In this document: in pieces, positions 1-6,949 of the stretch
Position numbering within the stretch: the stretch's first letter is position 1
Layout: every line of letters begins with the position of its first letter
Assembly: GCA_964409645.1 (NCBI GenBank)
Contig: CAYPEK010000091.1
Coordinates: 1-17,479, forward strand
Length of the DNA: 17,479 nucleotides
Direction of reading: 5' to 3'
DNA from: CAYPEK01 sp964409645
GTDB lineage: Bacteria > UBP15 > UBA6099
Program-made: the position numbers and the translations under genes
The notes under the pieces: model-generated
Databases searched by the model: none
What the model was told of the DNA's origin: nothing
The model's input: the letters and a program-made list of their open reading frames with translations, nothing else

Positions 1-123
1 GGAAGACGGTGCGAATCCGTCGCGGTCCGGCCGCTGTGAATGGGGACGAAAGCCGCACGAGAGCCACTGCGAAAGCGGGAAGGCGCGGCGAGTAGAACGA
101 TCCATAAGCCAGAATACTTGCAA
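1..123 (+). promoter_or_regulatory. Cobalamin (B12) riboswitch aptamer, 5' end missing
   Basis: This is the 3' two thirds of an AdoCbl-class riboswitch that senses coenzyme B12 in the nascent leader RNA. Conserved blocks appear in the expected order: GGTGCGAATCC at 8-18, CCGCTGTGA near 31-39, the B12 box AGCCACTG at 62-69, GGGAAGGCG near 77-85, and the closing CCATAAGCCAGAATACTTG at 102-120. The first part of the aptamer lies upstream of the window. It precedes a TonB-dependent receptor and a BtuFDC transporter, the usual regulon for this RNA, which then lowers expression when B12 is plentiful. Confidence 0.93.
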
Positions 124-129
124 AAGAAT

Positions 130-216
130 CGGGCGGATTTTGCCCTGCGGTTTCTTCCAGAGAAAGGACCGCCGCCCGTACCCGAGAGGCAAACACCGGC
201 CCTCAAAAGGACCGGT
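130..216 (+). promoter_or_regulatory. Riboswitch expression platform with SD-sequestering hairpin
   Basis: Two structures follow the aptamer. Bases 130-136 (CGGGCGG) pair perfectly with 172-178 (CCGCCCG); inside that span an alternative or nested stem joins GCGG 147-150 and TTTCT 151-155 to AGAAA 161-165 and CCGC 169-172. Next, ACCGG (195-199) pairs with CCGGT (212-216), extended by CCT (201-203) against AGG (208-210) with a CAAA loop. This last hairpin buries the Shine-Dalgarno AAAGGA (206-211) and ends one base before the ATG at 218. No U-tract follows, so control is probably at translation initiation. The pairing is read directly; the switching is inferred. Confidence 0.72.
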
Positions 217-217
217 T

Positions 218-2431
218 ATGCCGAACACAAAACCAAAACTTTTCTCGAAAAATAAAAAAAAGTATCCGCTGTTTAGTTGCTTTGCGCGAAGCGCATTTGG
301 AGTGCGGCGATTTATCGCCGCTTTATCCGCGGCGCGTCGGGAATTAATTCCCGACGTACAAAGCGACAATGAATTGTCGCACTCCAAATATTATCATTTC
401 CGGAAAATATTCTGCAGACAAACTTATGCTTTACCCTGCTTCTTAATAATAATTACCTTTAATATCATCGCCTCGACCGCCGCCGCTCAGGAAGAACCCA
501 TTTTCGACCTCGGCGAAATCGTAGTCACCGCCCAGCAGCCGTCGGCAACCGAAGAAATCACGCGGCTACCCTCGTCGGTGACCGTAATCGGAAAAGAAGA
601 CATCGAAAACAAATTCACGACCGTGCCCGAACTGCTACGCGACACCGCCGGTGTGGAAGTCCGCAACTACGGCGGCTTCGGCTCGTTCAGCACCGTTTCC
701 GTCCGCGGATCGGAAGCCGATCAGGTGCTCGTGCTTCTCGACGGGATTCCGATGAATCAGGCGTCCGGCGGAGCGGTCGATATCAGCTCGATTCCAGTCG
801 TGGACATCGAACGGATCGAGATTTTCAGAGGCAGCGCGCCCGTCAAATACGGCGGCTCGGCAATCGGCGGCATCATCAACGTAGTGACCCGTGACGGCGC
901 TAAAAAGCATCAGGCGGACGCCGCCGTCAGCTTCGGCTCGTTCGACACCGTATCATCCCGCCTCTCCGTGCGGACACCGCTCGGAAAAGGCACACTCTCC
1001 GCCGCATTTTCGGGCGAGCGTTCGGACGGCGACTTCAATTTTCTCGACGACAACGGAACCCCGTTCAACACCGACGACGATGAATGGATTGCTCGCCGCA
1101 ACAACGACTTTAAATCGGCAAACACCGACATGAAAATAAAGATGCCCGTCGGAGAGAAAAGAGACTTCACATTCTCGACGCGCAGCTTCATCCGCGAACA
1201 GGGCGTGCCCGGACTCGGCAACTTCCAGTCGAGCGTTGCCCGGCTCAGGACGTCGCGCGACATTTTTTCGGCGGAGTTCGAGGATCGCGGCATCTCATTC
1301 AAGGGCGTCAATTCGACCTACACCGTTTCGAGAACATCAAACCGGTCGGAGTTTTCCGACCCGCTCGGCGAGATCGGTCTCGGCAGCCAGAGCAACAAGA
1401 ACACCACACGCGCGGACACCGCGCGCGCAGTATTCGAGTGGTTCCCCGGCAGCATCCACGATGTCACCGCCGCCGCGGGATACTCGGCGGAGACATTCCG
1501 TCCGTTCGACGCGCTCACGATCGCGCAGCTCGGCAAACCAAGCCGCAGAAACACGCTCTCTCTCGCGGCCGAAGACCGCATCAGCTTGCTGAACAGCAAA
1601 CTGCTCGTTATACCCTCGTACAAGCTCGACAAGATTTCCAACCGTTTCTCCGGCAACGATCCTTTCGACTACTCGCCTCTCTCGCCCATGAACGTAACAT
1701 CCGACCGCCTCTCCGCGTTTTACGCAGGAGCGAGGTATCAGCTTTCGCGCGCGGTGACGATCAAAACGAACTACGGGCGCTACTTCAGGCCGCCTTCGTT
1801 CTACGAATTGTTCGGCGACCGCGGGTCCATTATCGGCAACTCCGATCTCGCGCCCGAAAAGGGCCGCAACAGGGACTTCGGCGCCATCTTCGACCTCGGA
1901 CGCATCGCAGGCGCGAACGGAATTCTCGACGTCTCGTACTTCAGAAACATCGCGGACAACACAATCGCGTTCATCCAGAACTCGCAACGCACCGCACGCC
2001 CGACAAACATTGGCCGCGCCGTCATCAAAGGCTTCGAGGCGTCGCTCGCTCTCGACCCCGCGCCGCACTGGAACCTTTCGGCAAACCATACCTATCAGAA
2101 CGCAAAAGACGACAGCATCGTGCCCTACCGCCGAGGCAATTTCCTCCCCGGCAGGCACCTGCGCGAACTCAGCCTCAGAACACAGTACAAGACAAAACTC
2201 TGGAAAATTTACTACGAGTACGACCGCGCGGGTAAGAGCTTCCTCGACAGCGCGAATCTCTATCCGATCGACAAGAGCGAGACTCATAACGCCGGCGTCT
2301 CGCGCGTGTTCGGATCAACAACCGTAACGCTCGAAGGAAAGAATCTCGGCGATAACAGAATATCGGACATAATGGGCTTCCCGCTTCCGGGACGCTCTTA
2401 TTTCATAACGATTGAAAAAACATTCAAATGA
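218..2431 (+). CDS. btuB: TonB-dependent vitamin B12 outer-membrane receptor (BtuB-like)
   Basis: This is a 737-residue outer-membrane beta-barrel that would import corrinoids using TonB energy. A signal-peptide hydrophobic core lies at about residues 71-86 and ends in TAAA-Q; the Ton box EIVVTA follows, then a plug domain (LPSSVTVIGKEDIE, RGSEADQVLVLLDGIPMNQ, IERIEIFRGSAPVKYG, GGIINVVTR) and the barrel. The riboswitch upstream and btuFDC downstream support B12 as substrate. I chose ATG 218 because it has a good SD (AAAGGA, spacing 6) that the riboswitch hairpin hides; an in-frame ATG at 140 lies inside the leader structure. From 218 the signal peptide has an abnormally long N-region, about residues 26-58 of which come from a palindromic repeat. 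A TTG at 374 inside that repeat would give a normal signal peptide but has no SD. TonB itself is not in the window. Confidence 0.88.
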   Translation: MPNTKPKLFSKNKKKYPLFSCFARSAFGVRRFIAALSAARRELIPDVQSDNELSHSKYYHFRKIFCRQTYALPCFLIIITFNIIASTAAAQEEPIFDLGEIVVTAQQPSATEEITRLPSSVTVIGKEDIENKFTTVPELLRDTAGVEVRNYGGFGSFSTVSVRGSEADQVLVLLDGIPMNQASGGAVDISSIPVVDIERIEIFRGSAPVKYGGSAIGGIINVVTRDGAKKHQADAAVSFGSFDTVSSRLSVRTPLGKGTLSAAFSGERSDGDFNFLDDNGTPFNTDDDEWIARRNNDFKSANTDMKIKMPVGEKRDFTFSTRSFIREQGVPGLGNFQSSVARLRTSRDIFSAEFEDRGISFKGVNSTYTVSRTSNRSEFSDPLGEIGLGSQSNKNTTRADTARAVFEWFPGSIHDVTAAAGYSAETFRPFDALTIAQLGKPSRRNTLSLAAEDRISLLNSKLLVIPSYKLDKISNRFSGNDPFDYSPLSPMNVTSDRLSAFYAGARYQLSRAVTIKTNYGRYFRPPSFYELFGDRGSIIGNSDLAPEKGRNRDFGAIFDLGRIAGANGILDVSYFRNIADNTIAFIQNSQRTARPTNIGRAVIKGFEASLALDPAPHWNLSANHTYQNAKDDSIVPYRRGNFLPGRHLRELSLRTQYKTKLWKIYYEYDRAGKSFLDSANLYPIDKSETHNAGVSRVFGSTTVTLEGKNLGDNRISDIMGFPLPGRSYFITIEKTFK
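295..389. repeat. 95-bp palindromic element with 12-bp terminal inverted repeats
   Basis: ATTTGGAGTGCG at 295-306 is the exact reverse complement of 378-389. Three hairpins lie between or overlap the ends: 304-321 (8-bp stem GCGGCGAT, 2-base loop), 335-356 (a perfect 22-bp palindrome centred on AATT/AATT), and 363-380 (8-bp stem GCGACAAT, 2-base loop). GCTTT 320-324 also matches AAAGC 360-364, so the whole unit can fold on itself. A further small hairpin TGCGC-GAA-GCGCA (283-295) abuts the left end. There is no coding capacity of its own, so it looks like a MITE- or REP-like mobile palindromic repeat. It stays open in the btuB frame. I see no second copy in the window. Confidence 0.8.
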
Positions 2432-2451
2432 AAGAACGGAGGAAACAAAGT

Positions 2452-4122
2452 ATGAAGAAAACCGCAAAGTTATTCAGCACACTGACGGTCGCGATCGCGG
2501 CAATGGCGCTGTTCATGCTCGCCGGTTGCGGCGGAAGCAGCAGCAGCGTTACGGGACGCACAATCTACGGGTACGTGAAAACACCCGGCGGAACTTCCAC
2601 CGCCCGCACAGCCGGACGCAGCGCCGCCGCACTCATCAACATATCGACAAAAGTGCCGGTCGGCATCTACTCAGTGGCGGCGGACGGCACGCAGACACTC
2701 ATCAGTTCCGGCACAACCGACACATCCGGAACATTCAGCTTTAACATCTCTCCGAGCGTTTCTTACAAATTTCTGCTCGTGAAGGCAGCTTTCGGAAGCA
2801 CTGAAATTCGCAGCTTCGTGGGGGCCGACAACTATGTAACAGTATCGCCGCTCTCTGAAACTACGGTGTCTCTGATAGAGGCGGAAATCGAAAGATCGGG
2901 CGCAACTTATTCAAGCCTCACCACATCTGAAATCGCAACAATTCAGACGGCTGTTGACGACGCCCTTTCCTCGGAAAGTTTTTCGAGCACGATGACCATC
3001 TCCGAAGCGGTGGCGCTATCGATGACTACCGCGGCGCGCAATTCGACCGTCACATCCGCCGTCACAAGCTCGCTGTCCTCCGAGACCGCAACCCACCTCG
3101 CGGTCTTCACCACAACCGACTACACCTCCGGCTCGCTCGCTTCGCTCTCTCTCACCGGCACGATGAGCCCCGCGCCGACAACCGGAACCACAGGCATCAC
3201 CACTGTGCACAGCGACGCCACCCTCGTCACCTATTCACACTACGTCTTCGTCATCAACCGCTACGGCGCCGACAATATTCAGGTGCTCGACGCCGCGAAC
3301 AACATGTCCCTCGTCAAACAATACTCCACAGGCAACGGCTCCAATCCGCAGGACATGGTCGTGACAAGCCTCACTAAAGCCTACATCTCTCTGTACGGCA
3401 CCGACAATGTGCTGATCGTCAACCCGCTGACCGGCGAGCAGACCGGTACGATCAGCCTCGCCGCATTCGCCGATTCCGACGGCAACCCGGAGATGGGCGA
3501 CATGCTTCTCGTCGGAACGAAGCTTTTTGTAGCCGTACAGCGACTTGTCAGTTGGGTCCCCGACGGCCCCGGCCAGCTCGCCGTGATCGACACATCGACG
3601 GATATGCTCATAGACACGGACTCTTCCACATCGGGCACTCAGGGCGTCACGCTCGCCGGCCAGGACCCCGTCGCGATGACATACGACGAAGGCACGGGTA
3701 AAATTCTCGTTAGCTGCGCGGAAGTGTACTCGACAACAACCTACTCGAAAGGCATCGACAGCGTTAATCCGTCAACATACGCGGCGGTTCAACTCATAGA
3801 CAAATCCACACTCGGCGGCTCGCCAAGCTCGATCGTTACCGTATCGTCAACACTCGGATACGTCGTCATTTCCGATTCGAGCTACGTAAACACAGTTGTC
3901 CCGTTCAATCCGACCGACGGGACTGTGAGCACGAAAGTTTACACCGGCGGCGGCTACGTGCCAAACATCGCGATCGATCCCACTTACGGATGGCTGCTCG
4001 TCGCAGATCAGAGCTACACCGCACCGGGCATCTACATCATCGATGCAAACACGGGATCGCTGATTGCAAGCGCAATCAGCACGGGACTGCCCCCGTTCGG
4101 AATCGCGTTCGTTAACTATTAA
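2452..4122 (+). CDS. Surface lipoprotein with C-terminal beta-propeller, possible BtuG-like B12 binder
   Basis: This is a 556-residue lipoprotein. The signal peptide ends in the lipobox LAGC with Cys26 as the lipidated residue. It is followed by a carboxypeptidase-regulatory-like beta domain at about 34-110, a Ser/Thr-rich linker at about 140-245, and a YVTN/WD-like beta-propeller from about 255 to the end, with repeated blade patterns of the type VFVINRYGADNIQVLDAANN and GWLLVADQSYTAPGIYIIDA. ATG 2452 has a strong SD (GGAGGA 2438-2443, spacing 8); an ATG at 2428 overlapping the btuB stop is less likely. It sits between btuB and btuF under the riboswitch. In Bacteroides the propeller lipoprotein BtuG caps BtuB and binds B12 very tightly, so an equivalent role is plausible, but inferred from fold and context only. 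Confidence 0.78.
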   Translation: MKKTAKLFSTLTVAIAAMALFMLAGCGGSSSSVTGRTIYGYVKTPGGTSTARTAGRSAAALINISTKVPVGIYSVAADGTQTLISSGTTDTSGTFSFNISPSVSYKFLLVKAAFGSTEIRSFVGADNYVTVSPLSETTVSLIEAEIERSGATYSSLTTSEIATIQTAVDDALSSESFSSTMTISEAVALSMTTAARNSTVTSAVTSSLSSETATHLAVFTTTDYTSGSLASLSLTGTMSPAPTTGTTGITTVHSDATLVTYSHYVFVINRYGADNIQVLDAANNMSLVKQYSTGNGSNPQDMVVTSLTKAYISLYGTDNVLIVNPLTGEQTGTISLAAFADSDGNPEMGDMLLVGTKLFVAVQRLVSWVPDGPGQLAVIDTSTDMLIDTDSSTSGTQGVTLAGQDPVAMTYDEGTGKILVSCAEVYSTTTYSKGIDSVNPSTYAAVQLIDKSTLGGSPSSIVTVSSTLGYVVISDSSYVNTVVPFNPTDGTVSTKVYTGGGYVPNIAIDPTYGWLLVADQSYTAPGIYIIDANTGSLIASAISTGLPPFGIAFVNY

Positions 4123-4135
4123 GGATTTATGACAA

Positions 4136-5071
4136 ATGAATACTTGTGCAGGTAAGAAAATGAGCACACGAGGCGGCGGGAGAGCTGCATCCCCGCCGCT
4201 TTCCGTGCGACTAAAGCTGTTCGGCTGCATAATTCTGGCGGCGTTCCTGCTTGCCGGATTCGCGCACGCCGCGTCGAAAAAATCGGCGCCTCACGCACCG
4301 AAACGCATAGTCTCGCTCGCGCCGAATATCACGGAAATTCTTTTCGCTCTCGGCCTCGACTCAGAAATTGTAGGAGTTACAAAATTCTGCAACTATCCGC
4401 AGAAAGCGAAAACAAAACGCCGCACCGGCGGCCTGCTCGACCAGAACTTCGAGACAATTCTCGATCTCGAACCCGACCTCGTCGTCGGCCTGCCCTGCAA
4501 CGCGTCGAGCATTTCAAAACTCAAAAAACTCGGCGTCCGCACGCTCACCGTGGAGAACGAAACAGTCGCCGAGATGCTCGACTCCATAGGCAAGATAGGG
4601 AAAGCAACGGGCCGGACGAAGAAAGCAAAGAAGCTGACCGGCAACCTTAACAAAGCGCTCGAAGCGAGCCGGCGTCCGGCGCGCGGCGGGAAACGGCCGC
4701 GCGTGCTCATCGTCGTCGGCCACAACCCCGGCTCGCTCCAAAATCTGTACGTAGCCGGAAAAGGCACTTTTCTCGACGAAACAGTTCGTCTCACAGGCGG
4801 CGACAACATCTTTGGAGACGTGAACATAAAATACCCGCAGCCGTCTCTCGAAGAAGTGGTGTCGAGAAACCCGCAGATCATAATCGAATCGGCGGTCGGC
4901 GAATACAAGCCTTCCGAGATCAAGCGTATGGCCTCGGAATGGAGCGCACTCCGCGACGTCGATGCCGTGAAAAATCACCGGGTTTACGTTTGGACTGAAG
5001 CTTATGTTACAATACCGGGGCCGCGGCTGCCGCTGCTGCTGAAAAAGCTGCGAAAGACGATGGATGAATAA
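4136..5071 (+). CDS. btuF: Periplasmic cobalamin-binding protein BtuF
   Basis: This is a substrate-binding protein of the BtuF/FhuD/TroA helical-backbone class (Peripla_BP_2), 311 residues. A hydrophobic signal segment at about 25-45 (FGCIILAAFLLAGFAHA) is followed by the family opening APKRIVSLAPNITEILFALGLDSEIVGVT, then LEPDLVVG, a central region with VLIVVGHNPGS, and the C-terminal lobe with NPQIIIES. It would deliver B12 from the periplasm to BtuCD. The start used has AAGGA (4121-4125) 10 bases ahead and overlaps the end of the preceding gene's stop; ATG 4160 would shorten an unusually long N-region and is a fair alternative. The gene begins 13 bases after the lipoprotein gene and overlaps btuD by 8 bases. 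Confidence 0.88.
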   Translation: MNTCAGKKMSTRGGGRAASPPLSVRLKLFGCIILAAFLLAGFAHAASKKSAPHAPKRIVSLAPNITEILFALGLDSEIVGVTKFCNYPQKAKTKRRTGGLLDQNFETILDLEPDLVVGLPCNASSISKLKKLGVRTLTVENETVAEMLDSIGKIGKATGRTKKAKKLTGNLNKALEASRRPARGGKRPRVLIVVGHNPGSLQNLYVAGKGTFLDETVRLTGGDNIFGDVNIKYPQPSLEEVVSRNPQIIIESAVGEYKPSEIKRMASEWSALRDVDAVKNHRVYVWTEAYVTIPGPRLPLLLKKLRKTMDE

Positions 5072-5891
5072 AACGCCCGCAGTTCAAAACGAGTCGATAT
5101 ACGAACTTGCCGGACTTTCGTATGAAGTCAACGGCAGAAGGTTGCTCGACAGCATTACATTCGGAATCGGGCGGGGCGAATTCCTTGCGGTGATCGGCCC
5201 GAACGGCGCCGGGAAATCCACCCTGCTGCGGCACCTGATACGAATAATCCGCCCGCCGCGCGGGACCGTGAAACTGTTCGGACGCTGCATCAATTCGTTC
5301 AGCCAGCGCGAAATTGCGGCGCGTGTCGGCTATGTCCCGCAGAGCGCGCCGGACTATTTGCCTTTCACCGCGCTGCAATTCGTCCTGATGGGACGCTATC
5401 CGCACATAAGCACGGTTTCGCGGCCCGCAGAAACAGAGGCTCGGAAAGCACTCGACGCGCTGGAAAAAGTCGGCATGGCGGACTTCGCCGACAGGCAAGT
5501 GGACAAAATGAGCGGCGGAGAGCGGCAGAAAGTCCTGATCGCTTCGGCGCTCGCTCAGGAACCGGAAATTCTGCTGCTCGACGAGCCGACGACGTTCCTC
5601 GATCCGAAACATCAGAGCGATATTCAGGACACGATCGAGCAATTGAACAGAGAGCACGGGATATCCGTCGTCGCCGTTTCGCACGACATAAATTTCGCGG
5701 CTCGGTTCAGCCGCCGCGTCGTGGCGCTCAAGAACGGCGGTGTCGTTTACGACGGCCCGGTGAACGGCATACTCGGCAACGGGCATCTCGAATCGCTGTT
5801 CGGCACTCCGTTTGAATTCGTGAACAACAACGGCGACGGCCTGCTTGCATTCCCGAAACGAAGAAACAGCCGCAACGGCGCAAAAACATGA
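5064..5891 (+). CDS. btuD: Cobalamin ABC transporter ATPase BtuD
   Basis: This is the nucleotide-binding subunit (275 residues) that powers B12 import with BtuC. The ATPase motifs are intact: Walker A GPNGAGKST at 45-53, Q-loop at Gln93 (YVPQ), ABC signature MSGGERQ at 149-155, Walker B ILLLDEP at 169-175, and the H-loop His207 (VAVSHD). The length and motif spacing match the FecE/BtuD/HmuV class. The ATG lies inside the last codons of btuF (8-base overlap) and the stop overlaps the btuC start as ATGA, which points to translational coupling. The substrate is assigned from the riboswitch and neighbours, since iron-siderophore ATPases look alike. Confidence 0.9.
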   Translation: MNKTPAVQNESIYELAGLSYEVNGRRLLDSITFGIGRGEFLAVIGPNGAGKSTLLRHLIRIIRPPRGTVKLFGRCINSFSQREIAARVGYVPQSAPDYLPFTALQFVLMGRYPHISTVSRPAETEARKALDALEKVGMADFADRQVDKMSGGERQKVLIASALAQEPEILLLDEPTTFLDPKHQSDIQDTIEQLNREHGISVVAVSHDINFAARFSRRVVALKNGGVVYDGPVNGILGNGHLESLFGTPFEFVNNNGDGLLAFPKRRNSRNGAKT

Positions 5892-6889
5892 AGACCCTCG
5901 GAAATAACCGGCTGCGATACATTCTTCTGATCGCCGCGTCGGCGGCAGTGCTCGCGGCCGTGCCGTTTTTCGGCAGCCGCGCCGTGAGCTTCGCGGACAT
6001 CACCGGCCTGTTCCACGGCGGCCCGGCGTCCATCGGCGAGAAGATATTCCTCAACATCCGTCTTCCACGCGTCGCCCTCGCTTTCATAGCCGGCGCGGCG
6101 CTGTCCGCCTGCGGGCTTTCATTTCAGGCGGTTTTCAGAAACCCGCTCGCCGACCCGTTTCTGCTCGGCGTCTCCGGCGGCGCGGCGATCGGCGCGGTAC
6201 TCACCATTAAGCTCGGTGTGGTTTTCTCCATTTTCGGCATCGGCGGCCCGCAATTGTTTGCCTTCTGCGGCGCGCTCGCGACAATCCTGCTCGTCCACGG
6301 AATCTCACGCGCCCGCAAGGGATTCACGGTAGCAACGATGCTCCTGACCGGTGTTGCGGTCAGCTATTTCTTCTCAGCACTCATCATGCTCCTTCAGTAT
6401 CTTTCCGACCTCGGAAACACATACACAATGGTACGCTGGCTCATGGGCGGCATGTCGGTCGTCGGATTCAATTCCGTGATTCAGGCACTCGTCATGTCCG
6501 CAATCGGCGTGACGGTGATTTTTCTGAAGCGCAGCGAACTCAACCTGCTCACCGCCGGCGACGAACTCGCGGCAAGCCGCGGAGTTGATGTAGAGAAAAC
6601 GCGGCGCTCGATTTTCATTGCCGTATCTCTCGCTACGGGCGCCGTCGTCGCCGTCTGCGGCCCGATCGGTTTCGTCGGCCTCATCATCCCTCACATCATG
6701 CGCCGCGTGTTCGGCGCGGATCATTTCGATCTCACGCCCGCGTGCGTCATCGGCGGCGGCGCTTTCCTCGTCCTCTGCGACACCGCCGCACGAATGATTA
6801 TCCTTCCCGCCGAAGTGCCCGTAGGTGTCATCACCGCAATGCTCGGCGGCCCATTCTTTATATGGTTGCTGTTTAGAAATCCGAGCTGA
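5888..6889 (+). CDS. btuC: Cobalamin ABC transporter permease BtuC (FecCD family)
   Basis: This is a 333-residue polytopic inner-membrane permease of the FecCD/BtuC family, with roughly ten hydrophobic segments starting at about residue 9. Family hallmarks are LNIRLPRVALAFIAGAALSACGLSFQAVFRNPLADPFLLGVSGGAAIGAVL near the N-terminus, RWLMGG in the middle, and GPIGFVGLIIPHIMRRVFG plus the C-terminal EVPVGVITAMLGGPFFIWLL. It would form the B12 channel with BtuD and receive substrate from BtuF. The ATGA overlap with btuD and the riboswitch at the head of the operon support the assignment. It is the last gene of the operon; a minus-strand gene converges on it 60 bases later. Confidence 0.91.
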   Translation: MKTLGNNRLRYILLIAASAAVLAAVPFFGSRAVSFADITGLFHGGPASIGEKIFLNIRLPRVALAFIAGAALSACGLSFQAVFRNPLADPFLLGVSGGAAIGAVLTIKLGVVFSIFGIGGPQLFAFCGALATILLVHGISRARKGFTVATMLLTGVAVSYFFSALIMLLQYLSDLGNTYTMVRWLMGGMSVVGFNSVIQALVMSAIGVTVIFLKRSELNLLTAGDELAASRGVDVEKTRRSIFIAVSLATGAVVAVCGPIGFVGLIIPHIMRRVFGADHFDLTPACVIGGGAFLVLCDTAARMIILPAEVPVGVITAMLGGPFFIWLLFRNPS

Positions 6890-6949
6890 CGCGCACAACG
6901 GAACCCCATTGCGCCGACAATATATTCATGCGATTGGTTGTCTTTGAAT

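Noticed and set aside
40..255. 71-residue frame over the riboswitch
   Set aside because: It runs through the conserved aptamer and SD hairpin; the RNA explains the sequence.
1337..2287. 316-residue open frame on the minus strand inside btuB
   Set aside because: Antisense shadow of a clear TonB receptor; composition is the Arg/Val/Glu-rich pattern of reversed GC-rich codons and no domain is recognisable.
6891..6914. GCGCA/TGCGC inverted repeat between the convergent btuC and acyl-CoA synthetase genes
   Set aside because: A 5-bp stem with a 14-base loop and no U-tract on either strand; not a convincing terminator.
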